NCBI RefSeq assembly: GCF_051401765.1
Contig: NW_027480505.1
Coordinates: 496,001 to 560,000 of the forward strand
Reading direction: 5' to 3'
Length of the DNA: 64,000 bases
DNA from: Calliopsis andreniformis
Taxonomy: Eukaryota > Arthropoda > Insecta > Hymenoptera > Andrenidae
Position numbers and translations under genes: made by a program. Below, piece by piece: positions 40,231 through 53,860 of this stretch. Each line of letters opens with the position of its first letter. The stretch's first letter is position 1. The notes beneath the pieces are model-generated. The model had not been told where the DNA came from. It did not search any database and saw nothing but the letters and a program-made list of their open reading frames with translations.

Positions 40231-43200
40231 TAGGGCCATAGAAGTCTACGCCCGAAGCATAAAATACAATAAATATACGAGAATTTTTCCATCCTATATC
40301 AGGAATAATTGCAACCAGTGTGAAAGTGATGGTCATTTCTACGTTCCGGGCAACCTAGGCTTCACTCCAGGGCGTTGTTCCACCAGATCGAACACTTAGG
40401 GCCTAAGAAGGCACCGCCAGAAGCATAAAATACAATATAAATATAACAGTTTTTCCATCGTATGAAACGAATAATAGCAATCAGTGTGAAAGTTATGGTT
40501 ATTTCTAAGTTCCGGGCAACCTAGGCTTCACTCTAGGGCGTTGCTCCACCACATCGAATAGTTAGGGCCTAAGAAGTGAACGCCAGAAGCATAAAATACA
40601 ATATAAATACAACAGTTTTTCCAACGTATAGCGTGAATAATTGCAACCGGTGTGAATGTCATGGTCATTTCTACGTTCCGGGCAACCTAGGCTTGACTGT
40701 AGGGTGTTGCTCCACCAGATCGAATAGGTAGGGCCATAGAAGTAAACGCCCGAAGCATAAAATACAAAATAAATAGAACAGTTTTTCCATCGTATAAAAC
40801 GAATAATTGCTACCAGTGTGAAAGTTATGTTCATTTCTACGTTCCGGACAACCTAGGCTTGACTGTAGGGCGTTGCTCCACCAGATCGAATAGGTAGGGC
40901 GATAGAAGTCAACGCCCCAAGCATAAAATACATTAAATATACAAGAGCTTTTCCATCGTATAACAGGAATAATTGCAACCAATGTGAAAGTGATGGTCAT
41001 TTCTACATTCCGGGCAGCCTAGGCTTCACTCCATGGCATTCTTCCACCACATCGAATAGCTACAGCCTTAGAAGTCAACGCCTGAAGCATAAAATACAAT
41101 AAAAATACAACAGTCTTTCCATCCTATAACAGGAATATTTGCATCCCGTGTGAAAGTGATGGTCATTTGTACGTTCCAGGCAACATAGGCTTCACTCTAG
41201 GGCGTTGTTCCACCAGATCGAATTGTTAGGGCCTAAGAAGTCAACGCCAGGAGCATAAGATACAATATAAATATAACAGTTTTTCCATCGTAGAGAACGA
41301 ATAATAGCATCCAGTGCCAAAGTTATGGTCATTTCTACGTTCGGGGCAACCTAGGCTTCACCCCAGGGCGTTGTTCCACCAGATCGAATAGTTAGGGCCT
41401 AAGAAGTGAACGCCCGAAGCATAAAATACAAAATAAATAGAACAGTTTTTCCATTGTATAAAACGAATAATTGCTACCAGTGTGAAAGTTATCTTCATTT
41501 CTACGTTTCTGACAACCTAGGCTTCACTGTAGGGTGTTGCTCCACCAAATCGAATAGGTAGGGCCATGGAAGTCTACGCCCGAAGCATAAAATACAATAA
41601 ATATACAAGAGTTTTTCCATAGTATAACAGGAGTAATTGCAACCAGTGTGAAAGTGATGGTCATTTCTACGTTCTGGGCAACCTAGGCTTCACTCTAGGG
41701 CGTCGTTCCACCAGATCGAATAGTTAGGGCCTAAGAAGTCAACGCCAGAAGCATAAAATATAATATAAATACAACAGTTCTTCCATCGTATAAAACGAAT
41801 AATTGCAACCAGTATCAAAGTTATGGTCATTTCTACGTTCCGGGCAACCTAGGCTTCACTCTACGGCGTTATTCCACCACATCGAATAGCTGCGGCCTCA
41901 GAAGTCAACGCCTGAAGCATAAAATTCAATAAAAATGCAACAGTCTTTCCATCCTATAACAGGAATAATTGCAACGCGTGTGAAAGTGATGGTCATTTGT
42001 ACGTTCCGGGCAACCTAGGTTTCACTCTAGGGCGTTGCTCCACCAGATCGAATAGCTAGGGACTTGGAATTCAACGCCAGAAGAATAAAACACAATATAA
42101 GTACAACCGTTTTTCCATTGTATAAAATGAATAATTGCAAACAGTGTGAAATTAATTGTCATTTCTACGTTCCGGGCAACCTAGGCGTCACTGTAGGGCG
42201 ATGCTCCACCACAGCTAATAGCTACGGCCTTAGAAGTCAACGCCAGAAGCATAAAATACAATATCAATACAACAGCTTTTCCGTCGTATAAAATGAATAA
42301 TTGCAAACAGTGTGAAAGTACTGGTCATTTCTACGTTCCGGGTAACCTAGGCTTCACTCTAGGGCGTTGTTGCACCAGATCGAACAGTTAGTTCCTAAGA
42401 AGTCAACGCCCGAAGCATAAAATACAAAATAAATAGAACAGTTTTTCCATTGTATAAAACGAATAATTGCTACCAGTGTGAAAGTTATGTTCATTTCTAC
42501 GTTTCTGACAACCTAGGCTTCACTGTAGGGTGTTGCTCCACCAAATCGAATAGGTAGGGCCATAGAAGTCAACGCCAGAAGCATAAAATACAATATAAAT
42601 ATAACAGTTTTTCCATCGTATAAAACGAATAATAGCAACCAGTGTGAAGGTTCTGGTCATTTCTACGTTCCGGGCAACCTAGGCTTCACTCTAGGGCGTT
42701 GCTAGACCAGATCGAATAGTTAGTGCCTTAGAAGTCAACGCCCGAAGCATAAAATACAAAATATATAGAACAGTTTTTCCATTGTATAAAACGAATAATT
42801 GCTACCAGTGTGAAAGTTATGTTCATTTCTACGTTTCTGACAACCTAGGCTTCACTGTAGGGTGTTGCTCCACCAAATCGAATAGGTAGGGCCATGGAAG
42901 TCTACGCCCGAAGCTTAAAATACAATAAATATACAAGAGTTTTTCCATCATATAACTGGAATAATTGCAACCAGTGTGAAAGTGATGGTCATTTCTACGT
43001 TCTGGGCAACCTAGGCTTCACTCTAGGGCGTCGTTCCACCAGATCGAATAGTTAGGGCCTAAGAAGTCAACGCCAGAAGCATAAAATATAATATAAATAT
43101 AACAGTTTTTCCATCGTATAAAACGAATAATTGCAACAAGTATGAAAGTTGTGGTTATTTCTACTTTCCGGGCAACCTAGGCTTCACCCTAGGGCGTTGC

Positions 43201-44302
43201 TCCAGCAGATAGAATAGTTAGGGCCTTAGAAGTCAACGCCCGAAGCATAAAATACAAAATGAATAGAACAGTTTTTCCATCGTATAAAACGAATAATTGC
43301 TACCGCTGTGAAAGTTATGGTCATTTCTACGTTCCGGGCAACCCAGGCTTCACCCTAGGGCGTTGTTGCACCAGATGGAATAGTTAGGTCATAAGAAGTC
43401 AACGCCAGAAGCATAAAATACGGTATAAATACAACAGCTTTTCCATCGCATAAAACGAATAATTGAAACCAGTGTGAAAGTTATAGTCATTTCTACTTTC
43501 CGGGCAACCTAGGCTTCACTCTAGGGCGTTGCTCCACCAGATCGAATAGTTAGGGCCTTAGAAGTCAACGCCAGAAGCATAAAATACAATAAAGATGCAA
43601 CAGTTTTTCCATCGTATATCAGGAATTATTGCAACCAGTGTGAAAGTAATGGCATATCATTGTTCCGGGCAACCTAGGCTTCACTCTAGGGCGTTGCTCC
43701 ACCAGATGGATTAGTTAGGGCCTTAGAAGTCAACGCCCGAAGCATAAAATACAATAAAGATGCAACAGTTTTTCCATCGTATAAAACGAATAATTGAAAC
43801 CAGTGTAAAAGTAATGGTCATTTCTACGTTCCGGGCAACCTAGGCTTCACCCTAGGGCGCTGCTCCACCAGATCGAATAGTTAGTGCACTAGAAGTCAGC
43901 GCCAGAAGCATAAAATTCACTATAAATACAACAGTTTTTCCATCGTATAAAACGAATAATTGCTACCGGTGTGAAAGTTATGGTCATTTCTACGTTCCGG
44001 GCAACCCAGGCTTCACCCTAGGGCGTTGTTGCACCAGATGGAATAGTTAGGGCATAAGAAGTCAACGCCAGAAGCATAAAATACGGTATAAATACAACAG
44101 CTTTTCCATCGTATAAAACGAATAATTGCAACCAGTATGAAAGTTATGGTCATTTCTACTTTCCGGGCAACCTAGGATCCACCCTAGGGCGTTGCTGCAA
44201 CCGATTGAATAGTTAGGGCCTTAGAAGTCAACGCCCGAAGCATAAAATACAAAAGAAATAGAACAGTTTTTCCATCGTATAAAACGAATAATTGAAACCA
44301 GT
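40231..44302. repeat. Mosaic block joining 46-mer-type and 4-7 kb-type monomers
   Basis: About 40,600-41,400 is made of monomers closely related to 26,150-26,960 (GCATGAATAATTGC-type changed to GCGTGAATAATTGC at 40,630; the CCCCAAGCATAAAATAC monomer; CTCCATGGCATTC). From about 42,021 to 44,028 the order follows 4,010-6,680 minus four monomers. About 44,160-44,290 uses the GATCC-type dyad monomer also seen near 188, 2,679 and 7,659. The stretch shows no sequence outside the satellite. Confidence 0.78.
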
Positions 44303-45206
44303 GTGAAAGTTAAAGTCATTTCTACATTCCGAGCAACCTAGGTTTCACTCTAGGGCGTTACTCCACCAGATCGAATAGCTAGGGACTTGGAATTCAACGC
44401 CAGAAGAATAAGACACAATAGAAGTACAACCGCTTTTCCATTGTAAAAAATGAATAATTGCAAGCATTGTGAAATTAATGGTCATTTCTACGTTCCGGGC
44501 AACCTAGGCTTCACTCTAGGGCGTTGGTCCACCACATCGAATAGCTACTGCCTTAGAAGTCAACGCTAGAAGCATAAAATACAATAAAAATGCAACAGTT
44601 TTTCCAACGTATAGCATGAATAAATGCAACCGGTGTAAATGTCATGGTCATTTCTACGTTCCGGGCAACCTAGGCTTCACTCTAGGTCGTTGCTCCACCA
44701 GATCCAACAGTTAGGGCCATAGAAGTCAACGCCAGAAACATAAAATTCAATAAAGATGCAACAGTTTTTTCGTCGTATAACAGGAGTCACTGCAAACAGT
44801 GTGAAAGTACTGGTCATTTCTACGTTCCGGGTAACATAGGCTTTACTCTAGGGCGTTGTTCTACCAGATCGAACAGTTAGGGCCTAAGAAGTCAACGCCA
44901 GAAGCATAAAATACAATATAAATATAACAGTTTTTCCATCGTATACAGAGAATCATAGCAACCAGTGTGAAAGTTATGGTCATTTCTACGTTCCGGGCAG
45001 CCTAGGCTTCACTCTAGGGCGTTGCTCCACCAGATGGAATAGTTTGCGCCTTAGAAGTCAACGCCAGAAGCATAAAATACAATAAAGATGAAACAGTTTT
45101 TCCATCGTATAACAGGAATAATTGCAACCAGTGTGATTGTAATGATCATTTCGGCGTTTCGGGCATCCTAGACTTATCTCTGAGGCATTGCTCCACCAGA
45201 TCGAAT
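44303..45206. repeat. Block matching 11.3-12.0 kb, with the extra monomer retained
   Basis: This starts at GTGAAAGTTAAAGTC and runs through the GTCGTATAACAGGAGTCAC and GTATACAGAGAATC monomers to the TTTCGGCGTTTCGGGC monomer. It retains the GCATGAATAAATGC monomer that the 11-12 kb copy lacks, and so shows the order before that deletion. Private changes include GGCGTTGGTCC near 44,520 and GTAACATAGG near 44,830. Confidence 0.82.
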
Positions 45207-47608
45207 AGTTAGGGCCTAAGATGTCAACGCCAGAAGCATAAAATACAATATAAATACAACAGCTTTGCCATCGTATAAAATGAATAATTGCAAACAGTGC
45301 GAAAGATATGGACATTTCTACGTTCCGGGCTACCTAGCCTTCACTCTATGGGGTTCTTCCACCACATCGAATAGCAACGGCCTCAGAGGTCAACGCCAGA
45401 AGCATAAAATACAATATAAATATAACAGTTTTTCCATCGTATAGAACGAATAATAGCAAGCAGTGTGAAAGTTATGGTCATTTCTAGGTTCCCGGCAACC
45501 TAGGCTTCACTCTAGGGCGTTGTTCCACCAGATCAAACAGTTAGGGCCTTAGAAGTCAACGCCCGAAGCATAAAACACAAAATATATAGAACGGTTTTTC
45601 CATTGTATAAAACGAATAATTGCTACCAGCGTAAAAGGTATGGTCATTTCTACGTTCCGGGCAACCTAGGATTCACCCTAGGGCGTTGTTCCACCAGATC
45701 GAATAGTTAGGGCCTAAGAAGTGAACGCCAGAAGCATAAAATACAATATAAATACAATAGTTTTTCCATCGTATATAATGTATATTTGCATACAGTGTGA
45801 AAGTAATGGTCATTTCCATGTTCCGGGCAACCTAGTCTTCACTCTAGGGCGTTGTTCCCCCATATCGCATAGTTAGGGCCTAAGAAGTCAACGCCAGAAG
45901 AATAAAATACGATATAAGTACAAAAGTTTTTCCATCGTATAAAATGAATAATTGCAAACATTGTGAGAGTAATGGTCATTTCTACGTTCCGGGCAACCTA
46001 GGCGTCACTCTAGGGCGTTGTTCCACCACACTTAATAGCTAGGGCCTTAGAAGTCAACCCCAGAAGAATAAAATACAATAAAGATGCCACAGCTTTTCCA
46101 TCGTATAAAACGAATAATTGCAACCAGAGTGAAAGTTATGGTCATTTCTACGTTCCGGGCATCCTAGACTTCACTCTAGGGCGTTGCTCCACCAGATAGA
46201 ATAGTTAGGGCCTTAGAAGTCAACGCTAGAAGCATAAAATACAATAAAGATGCAACAGTTTTTCCATCGTATAACAGGAATAATTGCAACCAGGGTGAAG
46301 GTAATGGTATGTTCTACGTTCCGGGCAACCTATGCTTCACTCTAGGGCTGTGCTCTACCAGATTAAATAGTTAGGGCCTAAGAAGTCAACGCCAGAAGCA
46401 TAAAACACAATATAAATACAACAGCTTTTCCATCGTATATAATGTATATTTGCAAACAGTGTGAAAGTAGTGGTAATTTCCATGTTCCGGGCAACCTAGT
46501 CGTCACTCTAGGGCGTTGTTCCACCAGATCGAATAGTTAGGGCCTAAGAAGTCAACGCCAGAAGAATAAAATACAATATAAGTACAAAAGTTTTTTCATC
46601 GCATAAAATGAATAATTGCAAACATTGTGAAAGTAATGGTCATTTCTACTTTCCGGGCAACCTAGGCGTCACTCTAGGGCGTTGCTCCACCAGATCGAAT
46701 TGTTAGGGCCTTAGAAATCAACGCCAGAAGCATAATATACAATAAAGCTGCAACAGTTTTTTCTTCGTAAAACAGGAATAATTGCAACCAGTGTGAAGGT
46801 AATGGTCTTTTCTACGTTCCGGGCAACCTAGGCTTCACTCTAGGGCGGTGCTCCACCAGATCAAATAGTTAGGGCCTAAGAAGTCCACGCCAGAAGCATA
46901 AAATACAACATAAATACAATAGATTTTCCATCGTATATAATGTATATCTGGAAACAGTGTGAAAGTAATGGTCATTTCTACATATCGGGCAACCTAGGCT
47001 CCACTCTCGGGCGTTGCTCCACCAAATCAAATAGCTAGGGCCTTAGAAGTCAACGCCAGAAGCATAAAATACAATAAAGATGCAAAAGTTTTTCCATCGT
47101 ATAACAGGAATAATAGCAACCAGTGTGAAATTTATGGTCATTTCTACGTTCCGGGCAGCCTAGGCTTCACTCTAGGGCGTTGCTCCACCAGATGGAATAG
47201 TTTGTGCGTTAGAAGTCAACGCCAGAAGCATAAAATACAATAAAGATGCAACAGTTTTTCCATCGTATAACAGGAATAATTGCAACCAGTGTGACTGTAA
47301 CGATCACTTCGGCGTTTCGGGCATCCTAGACATATCTCTGAGGCATTGCTCCACCAGATCGAATAGTTAGGGCCTAAGAAGTCAACGCCAGAAGCATAAA
47401 ATACAATATAAATACAACAGCTTTGCCACCGTATAAAATGGATAATTGCAAACAGTGCGAAAGATATGGACATTTCTACGTTCCGGGCTACCTAGGCTTC
47501 GCTCTATGGCGTTCTTCCACCACATCGAATAGGAACGGCCTCAGAGGTCAACGCCAGAAGCATAAAATACAATATAAATATAACAGTTTTTCCATCGTAT
47601 AAAACGAA
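44955..47608. repeat. 13-monomer spaced duplication
   Basis: About 500 bases at 44,955-45,450 recur at 47,113-47,608, exactly 2,158 bases away (13 x 166). Shared variants are GATGGAATAGTTTG, the TTTCGGGCATCCTAGAC monomer with CTGAGGCATTGC, GCTTTGCCA, and GGGCTACCTAG. The copies differ at many positions (for example GTGATTGTAATGATC against GTGACTGTAACGATC), so this duplication is older than the 7.6-kb one. Confidence 0.75.
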
Positions 47609-50600
47609 TAATAGCAACCAGTGTGAAAGTAATGGTCATTTCTACGTTCCGGGCAACCTAGGCTTCACTCTACGGCGTTGTTCCACCAGATCGAATAGTT
47701 ACGGCCTAAGAAGTCAACACCAGAATAATATATTACAATAAAAATACAACAGTCTTTCCATCCTATAACAGGAATAATTGCAACCCGTGTGAAAGTGATG
47801 GTCATTTCTACGTTCCAGGCAACCTAGGCTTCACTCTAGGGCGTTCTTCCACAAGATCGAATAGTTAGGGCCTAAGAAGTCAACTCCAGAACCATAAAAT
47901 ACAATATAAATAGAACAGTTTTTCATTTGTATAAAACGAATAATTGCTACCAGTGTGAAAGTTATGGTCATTTCTACGTTCCGCGCAACCTGGGCTTTAC
48001 TCTAGGGCGTTGTTCCACCAGATGGAATAGTTAGGGCCTTAGAAGTCAACGCCAGAAGCATAAAATACGATATAAATACAACAGCTTTTCCATCGTATAA
48101 AACAAATAATTGCAACCAGTGTGAAAGTACTGGTTATTTCTACGTTCCGCGCAACCTAGGCTTCACCCTAGGGCGATGTTCCACCAGAAGGAATAGTTAG
48201 GGCCTGAGAAGTCAACGCCAGAAGCATAAAATACGATATAAATTCAACAGCTTTTCCATCGTATAAAACGAATAATTGCAACCTGTGTGATGGTTATGGA
48301 CATATCTACGTTCCGGGCAATCTAGGCTTCACTGTAGGGCGTTGCTACACCAAATCGAATAGTTAGGGCCTTAGAAGTCTAAGCCCGAAGCATAAAATAC
48401 AATATAAGTACAACAGTTTTTCCATCGTATAAAATGAATGATTGCGAACATTGTGAAAGTAATGGTCATTTCTACGTCCGTGGCAATCTACGCGACGCTC
48501 TAGGGCGTTGCTGCTCCACATCTGATAGCTACGGCCTTAGAAGCTAACGCCGAAAGCATAAAATACAATATAAATACAACAGCTTTGCCATCGTATAAAA
48601 TGAATAATTGCAAACAGTGTGAAGGTAATGGTCATTTCTACGTTCCGTGCAACCTAGGCTTCACTCTAGGGTGTTGCTCCACCAGATGGAATAGCTAGGG
48701 CCTTCGAAGTCAACGCCCGAAGCATAAAATGCAAAATAAATAGAACAGTTTTTCCATTGTATAAAACGAATAACTGCAACCAGTGTGAAAGTACTGGTCA
48801 TTTCTACGTTCCGTGCAACCTAGGCTTCACCCTAGGCCGTCGTTCCACCAGATGGAATGGTTAGGGCCTTAGAAGTCAACGCCAGACGCATAAACTACAA
48901 AATAAATACAACAGTCTTTCCATCGTATAAGACGAATAATTGCAACCTGTGTGATGGTTATGGACATATCTACGTTCCGGGCAATCTAGGCTTCACTGTA
49001 GGGCGTTGCTCCACCAAATCGAATAGTTAGGGCCTTAGAAGTCAACGCCCGAAGCATAAAATACAATATAAGTACAACAGTTTTTCCATCGTATAAAATG
49101 AATGATTGCGAACATTGTGAAAGTAATGGTCATTTCTACGTTCCTGGCAACCTACGCGTCACTCTAGGGCGTTGCTGCTCCACATCTGATAGCTACGGCC
49201 TTAGAAGCTAACGCCGGAAGCATAAAATACAATATAAATACAACAGCTTTGCCATCGTACAAAATGAATAATTGCAAACAGTGTGAAGGTAATGGTAATT
49301 TCTACGTTCCGAGCAACCTAGGCTTCACTCTAGGGCGTTGCTCCGCCAGATCGAATAGTTAGGTCCTTAGAAATCAACGCCAGAAGCATAAAATACGATA
49401 TAAATACAACAGTTTTCCATCGTATAAAAGGAATAATTGCAAACAGTGTGCAAGTAATGGTCAATTCTACGTTCCGGGCAACCTAGGCTTCACCCTAGGC
49501 CGTTGTTCCACCAGATCGAATAGTTAGGCCCTAAGAAGTGAACGCCAGAACCATAAAATGCAATAAAAATACAACAGTTTTTCCATCGTATAAAACGAAT
49601 AATTGCAACCAGTATGAAACTTATGGTCATTTCTACTTTCCGAGCAACCTAGGCTTCACCCTAGGGCGTTGCTCCAACAGATTGAATAGTTAGGGCCTTA
49701 GAAGTCAACGCCCGAAGCATAAAATGCAAAAAAATACAACAGTCTTTCCATCCTATAACAGGAATAATTGCAACCCGTGTGAAAGTGATGGTCAGTTCAA
49801 CGTTCCAGGCAACCTAGGCTTCACTCTAGGGCGTTGTTCCACCAGATCGAATAGTTAGGGCCTTAGAAGTCAACGCCAGAAGCATAAAATACGATATAAA
49901 TACAACAGCTTTTATATCGTATAAAACGAATAATTGCAACCGGTGTGAAAGTAATGGTCATTTCTACGTTCCGAGCACCCTAGGCACCACTCTAGGGCGT
50001 TGCTCCACCATATCGAATAGTTAGGGCCTTAGAAGTCAACGCCAGAAGCATAAAATACAATAAAGATGCAACAGTTTTTCCATCGTATAACAGGAATAAT
50101 TGCAAACAGTGTGAAGGTAATGGTATGTTCTACGTTCCGGGCAAACTAGGCTTCACGCTAGGGCGTTGCTCCACCAGATCAAATAGTTAGGGCCTAAGAA
50201 GCCAACGCCAGAAGCATAAATTGCAATATAAGTACAACAGCTTTCCCATCGTATGTAATGTATATTTGCAAACAGTGTGGAACTAATGGTCATTTCTACG
50301 TTCCGGGCAACCTAGGCTTCACGCCAGGGTGTTGCTCCACCAGATGCAATAGCTAGGGACTTAGAATTCAATGCCAGAAGCATAAAATGAAATATAAATA
50401 TAACAGCTTTTCCATCGTATAAAACGAATAATAGCAACCAGTGTGAAAGTTATGGTCATTTCTACGTTCCGGGCAACCTCGGCTTCACTGTAGAGTGATG
50501 CTCCACCAGATCGAATAGTTAGGGCCTAAGAAATGAACGCCAGCAGCATAAAATACAATATAAATACAACAGTTCTTCCATCATATAAAACGAACGATTG

Positions 50601-53600
50601 CAACCAGTATGAAAGTTATGGTCATTTCTACGTTCCGGGCAACCTAGGCTTCACTCTATGGCGTTCTTCCACCACATCGAATAGGTACGGCCTCAGAAGT
50701 CAACGCCCGAAGCATAAAATGCAATAAGAGTACAACAGTGTTTCCATCATATAACAGGAATAATTGCAACCAGTTTGAAAGTGATGGCCGATTCTACGTT
50801 CCGGGCAACCTAGGCTTCACTCTAGGGCGTTCCTCCACCAAATCGAATAGTTAGGGCCTTAGAAGTCAACGCCCGAAGCATAAAATACAATATAAGTACA
50901 ACAGTTTTTCCATCGTATAAAATGAATGATTGCGAACATTGTGAGAGTAATGGTCATTTCTACGTGCCTGGCAACCTACGCGTCACTCTAAGGCGTTGCT
51001 GCTCCACATCTGATAGCTACGGCCTTAGAAGCTAACGCCGGAAGCATAAAATACAATATAAATACAACAGCTTTGCCATTGTATAAAAGGAATAATAGCA
51101 ACCAGTGTGAAAGTTATGGTCATTTCAACGTTCCGGGCAACCTAGGCTCCACTCTAGGGCGTTGCTCCTCCAGATCAAATAGTTAGGGCCTAAGAAGTCA
51201 ACGCCAGAAGCATAAATTACAATAAAAGTACAACAGCTTTTCCATCGTATCTAATGTATATTTACAAACAGTGTGGAAGTAATGGTCATTTCTACGTTCC
51301 GGGCAACTTCGGCTTCACTGTAGAGTGATGCTCCACCAGATCGAATAGGTAGTGCCTTAGAAGGCAACGCCAGAAGCATAATATACAACATAAATGTAAC
51401 AGCTTTTCCATCGTATAAAACGAATAATAGCAATCAGTGTGAAAGTTGTGGTCATTTCTACGTTCCGGGCTACCTAGGCTGCACTCTAGCGTGTCGCTCC
51501 ACCAGATCGAATAGGTAGGGCCACAGAAGTCAACGCCAGAAGCATAAAACACAATCAAAATGCAACAGTTTTTCCATCGTATAGCATGACTAATTGCAAC
51601 CAGTGCGAAAGTAATGATCATTTCTACGTTCCGGGCAACCTAGGCTTCACTCTAGGGCGTTGCTCCACCAGATCAAACAGTTAGGGCCTTAGAAGTTAAC
51701 GCCCGAAGCATAAAATACAAAATAAATAGAACAGTTTTTCCATCGTATAAGACGAATAATAGCAACCAGTGTGAAAGTTATGGTCATTTCTACGTTCCGG
51801 GCAACCTAGGCTTCACCCCAGGGCGTTGTTCCACCAGATCGAATAGTTAGGGCCTAAGACATGAACGCCAGCAGCATAAAATACAATATAAATACAACAG
51901 TTCTTCCATCATATAAAACGAATGATTGCAACCAGTATGAAAGTTATGGTCATTTCCACGTTCCGGGCAACCTAGGCATCACTCTATGGCGTTCTTCCAC
52001 CACATCGAATAGCTACGGCCTCAGAAGTCAACGCCCGAAGCATAAAATGCAATAAAAGTACAACAGTGTTTCTATCGTATAAAACGAATAATCGCAACCT
52101 GTTTGATGGTTATGGACATATCTACGTTCCGGGCAATCTAGGCTTCACTGTAGGGCGTTGCTCCACCAAATCGAATAGTTAGGGCCTTAGAAGTCAACGC
52201 CCGAAGCATAAAATACAATATAAGTACAACAGTTTTTCCATCGTATAAAATGAATGATTGCGAACATTGTGAAAGTAATGGTCATTTCTACGTGCCTGGC
52301 AACCTACGCATCACTCTAGGGCGTTGCTGCTCCACATCTGATAGCTACGGCCTTAGAAGCTAACGCCGAAAGCATAAAATACAATATAAATACAACAGCT
52401 TTGCCATCGTATAAAATGAATAATTGCAAACAGTGTGAAGGTAATGGTCATTTCTACGTTCCGGGTAACCTAGGTTTCACTCTAGGGCGTTGCTCCACCA
52501 GATCGAATAGCTAGGGGCTTAGAATTCAGCGCCAGAAGGATAAAATAAAATATAAGTACAACAGTTTTTCCATCGTATAAAATGCATAATTGCAGACATT
52601 GTGAAAGTAATGGTCATTTCTACGTTCGGGCAACCTAGGCTTCACTGTAGAGTGATGGTCCACCAGATCGAATAGGTAGTGCCTTAGAAGGCAACGCCAG
52701 AAGCATAATATACAATATAAATACAACAGCTTTTCCATCGTATAGAATGAATAATTGCAAACAGTGTGAAAGTAATGGTCATGCCTACGTTCCGGGTAAC
52801 CTAGGTTTCACTCTAGGGCGTTCCTCGACCAGATAGAATAGCTAGGGACTTAGAATTCAACGCCAGAAGAATAAAATATAATATAAGTACAACAGTTTTT
52901 CCATCGTATAAAATGAATATTTCCAAACGTTGTGAAAGTAATGGTCATTTATACGTTCCGGGCGACCCATGCGACACTCTAGGGCGTTGCTCCACCACAT
53001 CTAATAGCTACGGCCTTCAAAGTCAACGCCAGAAGCATAAAATACGATATAAATACAACAGCTTTTCCATCATATAAAACGAATAATGGTAACCAGTGTG
53101 AAAGTTATGGTCATTTCTACGTTCCGGTCAACCTAGGCTTCACTCTAGGACGTTGCTCCACCAGATCGAATAGTTTGGGCCTATGAAGTCAACGCCAGAA
53201 GCATAAAATATAATAAAGGTGCAACAGTTTTTCCATCGTATAACAGGAATAACTGCAAACAGTGTGAAATTAATGGTCTTTTCTACGTTCCTGGCAACCT
53301 AGGCTTCACTGTAGGGTGTTGCTCCACCAGATCGAGTAGTTAGGGCCTTAGAAGTCAATGCCAGAAGCATAAAATACGATATAAATACAACAGCTTTTCC
53401 ATCGTATAAGACGAATAATTGCAACCAGTGTGAATGTAATGGTCATTTCTACGTTCCGGGCAACCTAGGCTTCACTCTAGGGCGTTGCTCCACCAGATCG
53501 GATAATTAGGGCCTTAGAAATCAACGCCAGAAGCATAAAATACAATAAAGATGCAACAGTTTTTCCATCGTAAAACAGGAATAATTGCAACCAGTGTGAA

Positions 53601-53860
53601 GGTAATGGTCTTTCTACGTTCCGGGCAACCTAGGCTTCACTCTAGGGCGTTGCTCCACCAGATCAAACAGTTAGGGCCTTAGAAGTCAACGCCCGAAGCA
53701 TTAAATACAAAATAAATAGAACAGTTTTTCCATTGTATAAAACGAATAATTGCTGCCAGTGTAAAAGTTATGGTCATTTCTAGGTTCCGGGCAACCTAGG
53801 CTTCACTCTAAGGCGTTGCTCCTCCAGATCGAATAGTTAGTGCCTTAGAAGTCAACGCCA
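45207..53860. repeat. Most heterogeneous satellite stretch
   Basis: The 166-bp register continues, but neighbouring monomers differ more from each other than elsewhere and no unit longer than a few kilobases repeats. Local repeats do exist. About 44,955-45,450 is related to 47,113-47,608 (2,158 = 13 monomers). AAAATGAATGATTGCG monomers occur at 48,431, 49,095, 50,919 and 52,247, and 50,520-51,060 is related to 51,848-52,388 (1,328 = 8 monomers). Unusual variants include GTATATAATGTATATTTGC near 45,774 and 46,436, and GCTGCTCCACATCTGATAG near 48,511. No gene or inserted element was seen. Confidence 0.8.
48400..52420. repeat. Dispersed 4- and 8-monomer local repeats
   Basis: A distinctive pair of monomers carries TGAATGATTGCGAACATTG then CTACGCGTCACTCTAGGG, GCTGCTCCACATCTGATAG and AGAAGCTAACGCCG. 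It occurs at about 48,431, 49,095, 50,919 and 52,247. The intervals are 664 (4 monomers), 1,824 (11 monomers minus 2) and 1,328 (8 monomers). The 50,919 and 52,247 copies share GTGCCTGGCAACC, marking them as the closest pair. Confidence 0.78.

Noticed and set aside
45207..53860. Transposon or gene insertion hidden in the heterogeneous stretch
   Set aside because: Every 166-bp interval still carries the landmark, the CTAG-based dyad (or a recognisable variant) and the AT-rich half. No terminal repeats, target duplications or unmatched sequence were seen.
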